Part shown: piece after piece, positions 26,200-39,874 of the stretch | Numbering within the stretch: position 1 is the stretch's first letter | How the letters are laid out: the number at the start of each line of letters is the position of its first letter | Notes under the pieces: generated by a model | Told to the model about the DNA's origin: nothing | Seen by the model: only the letters and a program-made list of their open reading frames with translations | Databases searched by the model: none | Program-made: the position numbers and the translations under genes | Source of the DNA: Aspidiotus rigidus | Taxonomy: Eukaryota > Arthropoda > Insecta > Hemiptera > Diaspididae | Assembly: GCA_035079385.1 (NCBI GenBank) | Contig: JAVHKY010000071.1 | Span: forward strand, 62,001 to 126,000 | Reading direction: 5' to 3' | DNA length: 64,000 bases

Positions 26200-26264
26200 T
26201 AAAGTTAAATGGATGGTGATATGGACAGAATCTAGAGAATGATATCTTCCTTTACATATAACAA

Positions 26265-27853
26265 GGGACCCAGTCTGCTGATCGTTTCATACTAATTTCA
26301 AATTGAATTCAAATAGATGATAATATGAACAGAAATTAGAGAATGGTATCTCCCTACACATATAACAAAGCTCCCATTCTGCTGATCGTTTCAAACTAAA
26401 ATTCAATTGAATTAAAATAGATGCCTGATGATATTAACTGAAATTGGAGAAAGGTATCTCCCTATACATATAACCATGCTCTCATTCCGCTGATCGTTTT
26501 AGCCGAGATTTCAATTGAATTTAAATGGAGTGTGATATGGACAGATATTGGAGAATGGTATCTTTCCGCACAAACAACAAAGCTCTCATTCTGCTGATCG
26601 TTTCATACTGAATTTAAATTGAAATTAAATGGATGATGATATCAACCGAAATTACAGAATGGTATCTTTCTACACATATAACATTGCTTCAATTCTGCTG
26701 ATTGTTTCATACTGAATTTCAATTGAATTTAAATAGAGTGTGATATGGACAGATATTGGAGAATGGTATCTTTCTACACATATAACATTGCTTCAATTCT
26801 GCTGATCGTTTCATACTGAATTTCAATTGAATTTAAACAGATGGTGACATCGACAGAAATTGGAGAATGGTATCTTTCTACACATATAACAAAGCTCTTA
26901 CCCTGCTGATCGTTTCAGGCTGAATGAAATTCCAAATTATTGCCCTCTGTGACAAATGAATATTAAAGAGAAATTAATCTCTCGCCACACAAAATGGTAC
27001 CCATTAGGCCTATCCTAACCGAATTTAACGCAGATTACAAATTTCATATCGGTTCAGCCTGAAAACACAATAGCGATCACAATTCGAATAATTCATAATC
27101 ATTGCCCTCTGTGAAAACTGAATATTCAACAAAAAAAATTCTCTGGCGGTTAAAAATGGAGGCCAATAGACCTACGCTAACCGAAATTTAACGCAGATTA
27201 CAAATTTCATATCCAATGAACTGAAAAACTTCTCTGGCGACTAAAAATGAAACCAAATAGGTCTATCCTAATCAAAATGTAACGCCGATTACAAATTTTA
27301 TATCGGTTCAGTTAAACAACCTGACCTCCGATCACAAAATCCGCAATTCGAAGTTACTGCATCTATTAAAACTGAATTTTCAACAGAAAAAATCTCTTGC
27401 GACTAAAAATGATTTCCGATAGGTCTATCCTAATCGAAATTTAACGCCGATTACAAATTTCATATCGGTTCAGTTGAAAAACTCGAACTCCGAACACGAA
27501 ATCCAAAATTCGAAGTTGTTGCCCTCTATGTAAACTGAATTCTCAACATCAGGAAAAAATCTCTGCCAGCTAAAAATGGAAGGCAATAGACCTACCCTAA
27601 CCGAAAAGTAACGCAGATTACGAATTTCATATCGGTTCAGTTGAAAAACTTGATAAATGATCACAATTTCTAGAATTCAATATTATTGCCCTCTGTGAAA
27701 ACTGAATTTTCAACAAAAAAAATTCTCTGGCGACTAAAAATGATACCCGATAGGCCTATTTTAACCGAAATTTAAAGCATATTTTAATTAAAGTTAAATG
27801 GATGGTGATATGGACAGAATCTGGAGAATGATATCTTCCTTTACATATAACAA
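26265..27853 (+). repeat. Satellite unit u15 (1,589 bp, one B monomer missing)
   Basis: The first half has AACCATGCTCTCATTCCG near 26473 and GCTGATTGTTTC near 26697, shared with u19. The second half is u6-like, with CTCGCCACAC and GGAAGGCAATAG. Near 27750, CCCGATAGG runs straight into CCTATTTTAACC, which normally lies 166 bp further on. Exactly one B period is deleted. Confidence 0.95.
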
Positions 27854-29503
27854 GGGACCCAGTCTGCTGATCGTTTCATACTAATTTCAAATTGAATTCA
27901 AATAGATGATAATATGAACAGAAATTAGAGAATGGTATCTCCCTACACATATAACAAAGCTCCCATTCTGCTGATCGTTTCAAACTAAAATTCAATTGAA
28001 TTAAAATAGATGCCTGATGATATTAACTGAAATTGGAGAAAGGTATCTCCCTATACATATAACAACGCTCTCATTCTGCTGATCGTTTTAGCCGAGATTT
28101 CAATTGAATTTAAATGGAGTGTGATATGGACAGATATTGGAGAATGGTATCTTTCCGCACAAACAACAAAGCTCTCATTCTGCTGATCGTTTCATACTGA
28201 ATTTCAATTGAAATTTAATGGATGATGATATCAACCGAAATTGCAGAATGGTATCTTTCTACACATATAACATTGCTTCAATTCTGCTGATCGTTTCATA
28301 CTGAATTTCAATTGAATTTAAACAGATGGTGACATCGACAGAAATTGGAGAATGGTATCTTTCTACACATATAACAAAGCTCTTACCCTGCTGATCGTTT
28401 CAGGCTGAATGAAATTCGAAATTATTTCCCTCTGTGACAAATGAATATTAAAGAGAAATTAATCTCTCGCGACACAAAATGGTACCCATTAGGCCTATCC
28501 TAACCGAATTTAACGCAGATTACAAATTTCATATCGGTTCAGCCTGAAAACACGATAGCGATCACAATTCGAATAATTCATAATCATTGCCCTCTGTGAA
28601 AACTGGTAATTCAACAAAAAAAATTCTCTGGCGGTTAAAAATGGAGGCCAATAGACCTACGCTAACCGAAATTTAACGCAGATTACAAATTTCATATCCA
28701 TTGAACTGAAAAACTTCTCTGGCGACTAAAAATGAAACCAAATAGGTCTATCCTAATCAAAATGTAACGCCGATTACAAATTTTATATCGGTTCAGTTAA
28801 ACAACCTGACCTCCGATCACAAAATCCGCAATTCGAAGTTACTGCATCTATTAAAACTGAATTTTCAACAGAAAAAATCTCTTGCGACTAAAAATGATTT
28901 CCGATAGGTCTATCCTAATCGAAATTTAACGCCGATTACAAATTTCATATCGGTTCAGTTGAAAAACTCGAACTCCGAACACGAAATCCAAAATTCGAAG
29001 TTGTTGCCCTCTATGTAAACTGAATTCTCAACATCAGGAAAAAATCTCTGCCAGCTAAAAATGGAAGGCAATAGACCTACCCTAACCGAAAAGTAACGCA
29101 GATTACGAATTTCATATCGGTTCAGTTGAAAAACTTGATAAATGATCACAATTTCTAGAATTCAATATTATTGCCTCTGTGAAAACTGAATTTTCAACAA
29201 AAAAAATTCTCTGGCGACTAAAAATGATACCCGATAGGTCTATCCTAATCGAAAAATTAACACCGATTACAAATTTCATATCGGTTCACCTGAAAAACCC
29301 TGACCTCCGATCACAAATACCAAAGTTCCAAATATTTGCCCTCTGTGAAAACTGAATATTCAACAGAAGATAATCGCTGATAACTTAAAATGGTACCCAA
29401 TAGGCCTATTTTAACCGAAATTTAAAGCATATTTTAATTAAAGTTAAATGGATGGTGATATGGACAGAATCTGGAGAATGATATCTTCCTTTACATATAA
29501 CAA
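27854..29503 (+). repeat. Satellite unit u16 (1,650 bp, one A monomer missing)
   Basis: The A block is like u7 and u12, and it carries AACTGGTAATTC near 28602. It shares the lost C (TTATTGCCTCTG near 29170) with u12 at +6,645. Confidence 0.95.
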
Positions 29504-31154
29504 GGGACCCAGTCTGCTGATCGTTTCATACTAATTTCAAATTGAATTCAAATAGATGATAATATGAACAGAAATTAGAGAATGGTATCTCCCTACACAT
29601 ATAACAAAGCTCCCATTCTGCTGATCGTTTCAAACTAAAATTCAATTGAATTAAGATAGATGCCTGATGATATTAACTGAAATTGGAGAAAGGTATCTCC
29701 CTATACATATAACAACGCTCTCATTCTGCTGATCGTTTTAGCAGAGATTTCAATTGAATTTAAATGGAGTGTGATATGGACAGATATTGGAGAATGGTAT
29801 CTTTCCGCACAAACAACAAAGCTCTCATTCTGCTGATCGTTTCATACTGAATTTCAATTGAAATTTAATGGATGATGATATCAACCGAAATTGCAGAATG
29901 GTATCTTTCTACACATATAACATTGCTTCAATTCTGCTGATCGTTCCATACTGAATTTCAATTGAATTTAAACAGATGGTGACGTCGACAGAAATTGGAG
30001 AATGGTATCTTTCTACACATATAACAAAGCTCTTACCCTGCTGATCGTTTCAGGCTGAATGAAATTCCAAATTATTGCCCTCTGTGACAAATGAATATTA
30101 AAGAGAAATTAATCTCTCGCGACACAAAATGGTACCCATTAGGCCTATCCTAACCGGATTTAACGCAGATTACAAATTTCGTATCGGTTCAGCCTGAAAA
30201 CACGATAGCGATCACAATTCGAATAATTCATAATCATTGCCCTCTGTGAAAACTGAATATTCAACAAAAAAAATTCTCTGGCGGTTAAAAATGGAGGCCA
30301 ATAGACCTACGCTAACCAAAATTTAACGCAGATTACAAATTTCATATCCATTGAACTGAAAAACTTCTCTGGCGACTAAAAATGAAACCAAATAGGTCTA
30401 TCCTAATCAAAATGTAACGCCGATTACAAATTTTATATCGGTTCAGTTAAACAACCTGACCTCCGATCACAAAATCCGCAATTCGAAGTTACTGCATCTA
30501 TTAAAACTGAATTTTCAACAGAAAAAATCTCTTGCGACTAAAAATGATTTCCGATAGGTCTATCCTAATCGAAATTTAACGCCGATTACAAATTTCATAT
30601 CGGTTCAGTTGAAAAACTCGAACTCCGAACACGAAATCCAGAATTCGAAGTTGTTGTCCTCTATGTAAACTGAATTCTCAACATCAGGAAAAAATCTCTG
30701 CCAGCTAAAAATGGAAGCCAATAGACCTACCCTAACCGAAAAGTAACGCAGATTACGAATTTCATATCGGTTCAGTTGAAAAACTTGATAAATGATCACA
30801 ATTTCTAGAATTCAATATTATTGCCCTCTGTGAAAACTGAATTTTCAACAAAAAAAATTCTCTGGCGACTAAAAATGATACCCGATAGGTCTATCCTAAT
30901 CGAAAAATTAACACCGATTACAAATTTCATATCGGTTCACCTGAAAAACCCTGACCTCCGATCACAAATACCAAAGTTCCAAATATTTGCCCTCTGTGAA
31001 AACTGAATATTCAACAGAAGATAATCGCTGATAACTTAAAATGGTACCCAATAGGCCTATTTTAACCAAAATTTAAAGCATATTTTAATTACAGTTAAAT
31101 GGATGGTGATATGGACAGAATCTGGAGAATGATATCTTCCTTTACATATAACAA
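29504..31154 (+). repeat. Satellite unit u17 (1,651 bp)
   Basis: Copy of u13 at +6,645, repeating its private set ATTAAGATAGATG, CGTTCCATAC, TAACCGGATTTAAC, TTTCGTATCGG and TTTTAATTACAG. Confidence 0.95.
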
Positions 31155-32909
31155 GGGACCCAGTCTGCTGATCGTTTCATACTAATTTCAAATTGAATTC
31201 AAATAGATGATAATATGAACAGAAATTAGAGAATGGTATCTCCCTACACATATAACAAAGCTCCCATTCTGCTGATCGTTTCAAACTAAAATTCAATTGA
31301 ATTAAAATAGATGCCTGAGGATATTAACTGAAATTGGAGGAAGGTATCTCCCTATACATATAACAACGCTCTCATTCTGCTGATCGTTTTAGCAGAGAAT
31401 TCAATTGAATTTAAATGGAGTGTGATATGGACAGATATTGGAGAATGGTATCTTTCCGCACAAACAACAAAGCTCTCATTCTGCTGATCGTTTCATACTG
31501 AATTTCAATTGAAATTAAATGGATGATGATATCAACCGAAATTACAGAATGGTATCTTTCTACACATATAACATTGCTTCAATTCTGCTGATCGTTTCAT
31601 ACTGAATTTCAATTGAATTTAAATAGAGTGTGATATGGACAGATATTGGAGAATGGTATCTTTCCACACAAACAACAAAGCTCTCATTCTGCTGATCGTT
31701 TCATACTGAATTTCAATTGAATTTAAACAGATGGTGACGTCGACAGAAATTGGAGAATGGTATCTTTCTACACATATAACAAAGCTCTTACCCTGCTGAT
31801 CGTTTCAGGCTGAATGAAATTCCAAATTATTGCCCTCTGTGACAAATGAATATTAAAGAGAAATTAATCTCTCGCGACACAAAATGGTACCCATTAGGCC
31901 TATCCTAACCGAATTTAACGCAGATTACAAATTTCATATCGGTTCAGCCTGAAAACACGATAGCGATCACAATTCGAATAATTCATAATCATTGCCCTCT
32001 GTGAAAACTGAATATTCAACAAAAAAAATTCTCTGGCGGTTAAAAATGGAGGCCAATAGACCTACGCTAACCGAAATTTAACGCAGATTACAAATTTCAT
32101 ATCCATTGAACTGAAAAACTTCTCTGGCGACTAAAAATGAAACCAAATAGGTCTATCCTAATCAAAATGTAACGCCGATTACAAATTTTATATCGGTTCA
32201 GTTAAACAACCTGACCTCCGATCACAAAATCCGCAATTCGAAGTTACTGCATCTATTAAAACTGAATTTTCAACAGAAAAAATCTCTTGCGACTAAAAAT
32301 GATTTCCGATAGGTCTATCCTAATCGAAATTTAACGCCGATTACAAATTTCATATCGGTTCAGTTGAAAAACTCGAACTCCGAACACGAAATCCAGAATT
32401 CGAAGTTGTTGCCCTCTATGTAAACTGAATTCTCAACATCAGGAAAAAATCTCTGCCAGCTAAAAATGGAAGCCAATAGACCTACCCTAACCGAAAAGTA
32501 ACGCAGATTACGAATTTCATATCGGTTCAGTTGAAAAACTTGATAAATGATCACAATTTCTAGAATTCAATATTATTGCCCTCTGTGAAAACTGAATTTT
32601 CAACAAAAAAAATTCTCTGGCGACTAAAAATGATACCCGATAGGTCTATCCTAATCGAAAAATTAACACCGATTACAAATTTCATATCGGTTCACCTGAA
32701 AAACCCTGACCTCCGATCACAAATACCAAAGTTCCAAATATTTGCCCTCTGTGAAAACTGAATATTCAACAGAAGATAATCGCTGATAACTTAAAATGGT
32801 ACCCAATAGGCCTATTTTAACCGAAATTTAAAGCATATTTTAATTAAAGTTAAATGGATGGTGATATGGACAGAATCTAGAGAATGATATCTTCCTTTAC
32901 ATATAACAA
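31155..32909 (+). repeat. Satellite unit u18 (1,755 bp)
   Basis: Copy of u14 at +6,645 with GCCTGAGGATATT, TTGGAGGAAGG, GCAGAGAATTC and AATCTAGAGAATG. Confidence 0.95.
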
Positions 32910-34664
32910 GGGACCCAGTCTGCTGATCGTTTCATACTAATTTCAAATTGAATTCAAATAGATGATAATATGAACAGAAATTAGAGAATGGTATCTCCCT
33001 ACACATATAACAAAGCTCCCATTCTGCTGATCGTTTCAAACTAAAATTCAATTGAATTAAAATAGATGCCTGATGATATTAACTGAAATTGGAGAAAGGT
33101 ATCTCCCTATACATATAACCATGCTCTCATTCCGCTGATCGTTTTAGCCGAGATTTCAATTGAATTTAAATGGAGTGTGATATGGACAGATATTGGAGAA
33201 TGGTATCTTTCCGCACAAACAACAAAGCTCTCATTCTGCTGATCGTTTCATACTGAATTTCAATTGAAATTAAATGGATGATGATATCAACCGAAATTAC
33301 AGAATGGTATCTTTCTACACATATAACATTGCTTCAATTCTGCTGATTGTTTCATACTGAATTTCAATTGAATTTAAATAGAGTGTGATATGGACAGATA
33401 TTGGAGAATGGTATCTTTCTACACATATAACATTGCTTCAATTCTGCTGATCGTTTCATACTGAATTTCAATTGAATTTAAACAGATGGTGACATCGACA
33501 GAAATTGGAGAATGGTATCTTTCTACACATATAACAAAGCTCTTACCCTGCTGATCGTTTCAGGCTGAATGAAATTCCAAATTATTGCCCTCTGTGACAA
33601 ATGAATATTAAAGAGAAATTAATCTCTCGCGACACAAAATGGTACCCATTAGGCCTATCCTAACCGAATTTAACGCAGATTACAAATTTCATATCGGTTC
33701 AGCCTGAAAACACGATAGCGATCACAATTCGAATAATTCATAATCATTGCCCTCTGTGAAAACTGGTAATTCAACAAAAAAAATTCTCTGGCGGTTAAAA
33801 ATGGAGGCCAATAGACCTACGCTAACCGAAATTTAACGCAGATTACAAATTTCATATCCATTGAACTGAAAAACTTCTCTGGCGACTAAAAATGAAACCA
33901 AATAGGTCTATCCTAATCAAAATGTAACGCCGATTACAAATTTTATATCGGTTCAGTTAAACAACCTGACCTCCGATCACAAAATCCGCAATTCGAAGTT
34001 ACTGCATCTATTAAAACTGAATTTTCAACAGAAAAAATCTCTTGCGACTAAAAATGATTTCCGATAGGTCTATCCTAATCGAAATTTAACGCCGATTACA
34101 AATTTCATATCGGTTCAGTTGAAAAACTCGAACTCCGAACACGAAATCCAGAATTCGAAGTTGTTGTCCTCTATGTAAACTGAATTCTCGACATCAGGAA
34201 AAAATCTCTGCCAGCTAAAAATGGAAGCCAATAGACCTACCCTAACCGAAAAGTAACGCAGATTACGAATTTCATATCGGTTCAGTTGAAAAACTTGATA
34301 AATGATCACAATTTCTAGAATTCAATATTATTGCCCTCTGTGAAAACTGAATTTTCAACAAAAAAAATTCTCTGGCGACTAAAAATGATACCCGATAGGT
34401 CTATCCTAATCGAAAAATTAACACCGATTACAAATTTCATATCGGTTCACCTGAAAAACCCTGACCTCCGATCACAAATACCAAAGTTCCAAATATTTGC
34501 CCTCTGTGAAAACTGAATATTCAACAGAAGATAATCGCTGATAACTTAAAATGGTACCCAATAGGCCTATTTTAACCGAAATTTAAAGCATATTTTAATT
34601 AAAGTTAAATGGATGGTGATATGGACAGAATCTGGAGAATGATATCTTCGTTTACACATAACAA
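32910..34664 (+). repeat. Satellite unit u19 (1,755 bp, chimeric)
   Basis: The first half equals u15 (AACCATGCTCTCATTCCG, GCTGATTGTTTC). The second half is of the GTTGTCCTCTATG and CTCGACATCAGG type seen in u4 and u8. The unit ends with a new variant, TTCGTTTACACATAAC. Confidence 0.93.
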
Positions 34665-36315
34665 GGGACCCAGTCTGCTGATCGTTTCATACTAATTTCA
34701 AATTGAATTCAAATAGATGATAATATGAACAGAAATTAGAGAATGGTATCTCCCTACACATATAACAAAGCTCCCATTCTGCTGATCGTTTCAAACTAAA
34801 ATTCAATTGAATTAAAATAGATGCCTGATGATATTAACTGAAATTGGAGAAAGGTATCTCCCTATACATATAACAACGCTCTCATTCTGCTGATCGTTTT
34901 AGCCGAGATTTCAATTGAATTTAAATGGTGTGTGATATGGACAGATATTGGAGAATGGTATCTTTCCGCACAAACAACAAAGCTCTCATTCTGCTGATCG
35001 TTTCATACTGAATTTCAATTGAAATTAAATGGATGATGATATCAACCGAAATTGCAGAATGGTATCTTTCTACACATATAACATTGCTTCAATTCTGCTG
35101 ATCGTTTCATACTGAATTTCAATTGAATTTAAACAGATGGTGACATCGACAGAAATTGGAGAATGGTATCTTTCTACACATATAACAAAGCTCTTACCCT
35201 GCTGATCGTTTCAGGCTGAATGAAATTCCAAATTATTGCCCTCTGTGACAAATGAATATTAAAGAGAAATTAATCTCTCGCGACACAAAATGGTACCCAT
35301 TAGGCCTATCCTAACCGAATTTAACGCAGATTACAAATTTCATATCGGTTCAGCCTGAAAACACGATAGCGATCACAATTCGAATAATTCATAATCATTG
35401 CCCTCTGTGAAAACTGGTAATTCAACAAAAAAAATTCTCTGGCGGTTAAAAATGGAGGCCAATAGACCTACGCTAACCGAAATTTAACGCAGATTACAAA
35501 TTTCATATCCATTGAACTGAAAAACTTCTCTGGCGACTAAAAATGAAACCAAATAGGTCTATCCTAATCAAAATGTAACGCCGATTACAAATTTTATATC
35601 GGTTCAGTTAAACAACCTGACCTCCGATCACAAAATCCGCAATTCGAAGTTACTGCATCTATTAAAACTGAATTTTCAACAGAAAAAATCTCTTGCGACT
35701 AAAAATGATTTCCGATAGGTCTATCCTAATCGAAATTTAACGCCGATTACAAATTTCATATCGGTTCAGTTGAAAAACTCGAACTCCGAACACGAAATCC
35801 AGAATTCGAAGTTGTTGCCCTCTATGTAAACTGAATTCTCAACATCAGGAAAAAATCTCTGCCAGCTAAAAATGGAAGCCAATAGACCTACCCTAACTGA
35901 AAAGTAACGCAGATTACGAATTTCATATCGGTTAAGTTGAAAAACTTGATAAATGATCACAATTTCTAGAATTCAATATTATTGCCCTCTGTGAAAACTG
36001 AATTTTCAACAAAAAAAATTCTCTGGCGACTAAAAATGATACCCGATAGGTCTATCCTAATCGAAAAATTAACACCGATTACAAATTTCATATCGGTTCA
36101 CCTGAAAAACCCTGACCTCCGATCACAAATACCAAAGTTCCAAATATTTGCCCTCTGTGAAAACTGAATATTCAACAGAAGATAATCGCTGATAACTTAA
36201 AATGGTACCCAATAGGCCTATTTTAACCGAAATTTAAAGCATATTTTAATTAAACTTAAATGGATGATGATATGGACAGAATCTGGAGAATGATACCTTC
36301 CTTTACATATAACAA
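34665..36315 (+). repeat. Satellite unit u20 (1,651 bp, one A monomer missing)
   Basis: First unit with AAATGGTGTGTGATATGG near 34923, TAACTGAAAAG near 35894 and GGTTAAGTTG near 35930. Its end (GATGATGATATGG, GATACCTTCC) leads into GGGAACC. These variants recur through the right half of the array. Confidence 0.95.
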
Positions 36316-38119
36316 GGGAACCAGTCTGCTGATCGTTTCATACTAATTTCAAATTGAATTCAAATAGATGATAATATGAACAGAAATTAGAGAATGGTAT
36401 CTCCCTACACATATAACAAAGCTCCCATTCTGCTGATCTTTTCAAACTAAAATTCAATTGAATTAAAATAGATGCCTGATGATATTAACTGAAATTGGAG
36501 AAAGGTATCTCCCTATACATATAACAACGCTCTCATTCCGCTGATCGTTTTAGCCGAGATTTCAATTGAATTTAAATGGAGTGTGATATGGACAGATATT
36601 GGAGAATGGTTCAATTGAATTTAAATGGAGTGTGATATGGACAGATATTGGAGAATGGTATCTTTCCGCACAAACAACAAAGCTCTCATTCTGCTGATCG
36701 TTTCATACTGAATTTAAATTCAAATTAAATGGATGATGATATCAACCGAAATTACAGAATGGTATCTTTCTACACATATAACATTGCTTCAATTCTGCTG
36801 ATTGTTTCATACTGAATTTCAATTGAATTTAAATAGAGTGTGATATGGACAGATATTGGAGAATGGTATCTTTCCACACAAACGACAAAGCTCTCATTCT
36901 GCTGATCGTTTCATACTGAATTTCAATTGAATTTAAACAGATGGTGACATCGACAGAAATTGGAGAATGGTATCTTTCTACACATATAACAAAGCTCTTA
37001 CCCTGCTGATCGTTTCAGGCTGAATGAAATTCCAAATTATTGCCCTCTGTGACAAATGAATATTAAAGAGAAATTAATCTCTCGCGACACAAAATGGTAC
37101 CCATTAGGCCTATCCTAACCGAATTTAACGCAGATTACAAATTTCATATCGGTTCAGCCTGAAAACACGATAGCGATCACAATTCGAATAATTCATAATC
37201 ATTGCCCTCTGTGAAAACTGAATATTCAACAAAAAAAATTCTCTGGCGGTTAAAAATGGAGGCCAATAGACCTACGCTAACCGAAATTTAACGCAGATTA
37301 CAAATTTCATATCCATTGAACTGAAAAACTTCTCTGGCGACTAAAAATGAAACCAAATAGGTCTATCCTAATCAAAATGTAACGCCGATTACAAATTTTA
37401 TATCGGTTCAGTTAAACAACCTGACCTCCGATCACAAAATCCGCAATTCGAAGTTACTGCATCTATTAAAACTGAATTTTCAACAGAAAAAATCTCTTGC
37501 GACTAAAAATGATTTCCGATAGGTCTATCCTAATCGAAATTTAACGCCGATTACAAATTTCATATCGGTTCAGTTGAAAAACTCGAACTCAGAACACGAA
37601 ATCCAGAATTCGAAGTTGTTGCCCTCTGTGTAAACTGAATTCTCAACATCAGGAAAAAATCTCTGCCAGCTAAAAATGGAAGCCAATAGACCTACCCTAA
37701 CCGAAAAGTAACGCAGATTACGAATTTCATATCGGTTCAGTTGAAAAACTTGATAAATGATCACAATGTCTAGAATTCAATATTATTGCCCTCTGTGAAA
37801 ACTGAATTTTCAACAAAAAAAATTCTCTGGCGACTAAAAATGATACCCGATAGGTCTATCCTAATCGAAAAATTAACACCGATTACAAATTTCATATCGG
37901 TTCACCTGAAAAACCCTGACCTCCGATCACAAATACCAAAGTTCCAAATATTTGCCCTCTGTGAAAACTGAATATTCAACAGAAGATAATCGCTGATAAC
38001 TTAAAATGGTACCCAATAGGCCTATTTTAACCGAAATTTAAAGCATATTTTAATTAAACTTAAATGGATGATGATATGGACAGAATCTGGAGAATGATAC
38101 CTTCCTTTACATATAACAA
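36316..38119 (+). repeat. Satellite unit u21 (1,804 bp with 49-bp duplication)
   Basis: Contains the tandem 49-bp duplication at 36561-36658. Other marks are TTTAAATTCAAATT near 36712, CTCAGAACACG near 37587, CTCTGTGTAAAC near 37624 and AATGTCTAGAATT near 37766. Confidence 0.95.
36561..36658 (+). repeat. 49-bp direct tandem duplication within an A monomer (copy 1)
   Basis: Bases 36561-36609 are repeated directly at 36610-36658, beginning TTCAATTGAATTTAAATGG and ending GGAGAATGG. The duplicated piece is under half a 104-bp monomer, so it is not a whole-monomer exchange. Confidence 0.95.
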
Positions 38120-39874
38120 GGGAACCAGTCTGCTGATCGTTTCATACTAATTTCAAATTGAATTCAAATAGATGATAATATGAACAGAAATTAGAGAATG
38201 GTATCTCCCTACACATATAACAAAGCTCCCATTCTGCTGATCGTTTCAAACTAAAATTCAATTGAATTAAAATAGATGCCTGATGATATTAACTGAAATT
38301 GGAGAAAGGTATCTCCCTATACATATAACAACGCTCTCATTCCGCTGATCGTTTTAGCCGAGATTTCAATTGAATTTAAATGGAGTGTGATATGGACAGA
38401 TATTGGAGAATGGTATCTTTCCGCACAAACAACAAAGCTCTCATTCTGCTGATCGTTTCATACTGAATTTAAATTGAAATTAAATGGATGATGATATCAA
38501 CCGAAATTACAGAATGGTATCTTTCTACACATATAACATTGCTTCAATTCTGCTGATTGTTTCATACTGAATTTCAATTGAATTTAAATAGAGTGTGATA
38601 TGGACAGATATTGGAGAATGGTATCTTTCCACACAAACAACAAAGCTCTCATTCTGCTGATCGTTTCATACTGAATTTCAATTGAATTTAAACAGATGGT
38701 GACATCGACAGAAATTGGAGAATGGTATCTTTCTACACATATAACAAAGCTCTTACCCTGCTGATCGTTTCAGGCTGAATGAAATTCCAAATTATTGCCC
38801 TCTGTGACAAATGAATATTAAAGAGAAATTAATCTCTCGCGACACAAAATGGTACCCATTAGGCCTATCCTAACCGAATTTAACGCAGATTACAAATTTC
38901 ATATCGGTTCAGCCTGAAAACACGATAGCGATCACAATTCGAATAATTCATAATCATTGCCCTCTGTGAAAACTGGTAATTCAACAAAAAAAATTCTCTG
39001 GCGGTTAAAAATGGAGGCCAATAGACCTACGCTAACCGAAATTTAACGCAGATTACAAATTTCATATCCATTGAACTGAAAAACTTCTCTGGCGACTAAA
39101 AATGAAACCAAATAGGTCTATCCTAATCAAAATGTAACGCCGATTACAAATTTTATATCGGTTCAGTTAAACAACCTGACCTCCGATCACAAAATCCGCA
39201 ATTCGAAGTTACTGCATCTATTAAAACTGAATTTTCAACAGAAAAAATCTCTTGCGACTAAAAATGATTTCCGATAGGTCTATCCTAATCGAAATTTAAC
39301 GCCGATTACAAATTTCATATCGGTTCAGTTGAAAAACTCGAACTCCGAACACGAAATCCAGAATTCGAAGTTGTTGCCCTCTATGTAAACTGAATTCTCA
39401 ACATCAGGAAAAAATCTCTGCCAGCTAAAAATGGAAGCCAATAGACCTACCCTAACTGGAAAGTAACGCAGATTACGAATTTCATATCGGTTAAGTTGAA
39501 AAACTTGATAAATGATCACAATTTCTAGAATTCAATATTATTGCCCTCTGTGAAAACTGAATTTTCAACAAAAAAAATTCTCTGGCGACTAAAAATGATA
39601 CCCGATAGGTCTATCCTAATCGAAAAATTAACACCGATTACAAATTTCATATCGGTTCACCTGAAAAACCCTGACCTCCGATCACAAATACCAAAGTTCC
39701 AAATATTTGCCCTCTGTGAAAACTGAATATTCAACAGAAGATAATCGCTGATAACTTAAAATGGTACCCAATAGGCCTATTTTAACCGAAATTTAAAGCA
39801 TATTTTAATTAAAGTTAAATGGATGGTGATATGGACAGAATCTGGAGAATGATATCTTCGTTTACACATAACAA
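38120..39874 (+). repeat. Satellite unit u22 (1,755 bp)
   Basis: Begins GGGAACC. It has CATTCCGCTG near 38338, GCTGATTGTTTC near 38550, AACTGGTAATTC near 38972 and a private TAACTGGAAAG near 39454. Confidence 0.95.

Larger units (their letters stand above)
24510..26264 (+). repeat. Satellite unit u14 (1,755 bp, reference unit)
   Basis: Used as the reference for the A and B monomer maps. Private marks shared with u18 at +6,645 are GCCTGAGGATATT near 24668, TTGGAGGAAGG near 24689, GCAGAGAATTC near 24748 and AATCTAGAGAATG near 26229. Confidence 0.96.
28635..33620 (+). repeat. Second copy of 6,645-bp four-unit block
   Basis: Sequence from about 21,990 to about 26,975 recurs at +6,645, carrying the private marks of u12 through the first half of u15. 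The left limit is set by CTCTGGCGGCTAAAA (u12) against CTCTGGCGGTTAAAA (u16). The right limit is set by CTCGCCACAC (u15) against CTCGCGACAC (u19). Inside the block there are few differences; one is TTTAAATTG near 26610 against TTTCAATTG near 33255. End points are estimates. Confidence 0.88.

Noticed and set aside
24520..26264. CENP-B box in the unit
   Set aside because: I looked for the TTCG....A..CGGG core on both strands of the monomers and found no convincing match.
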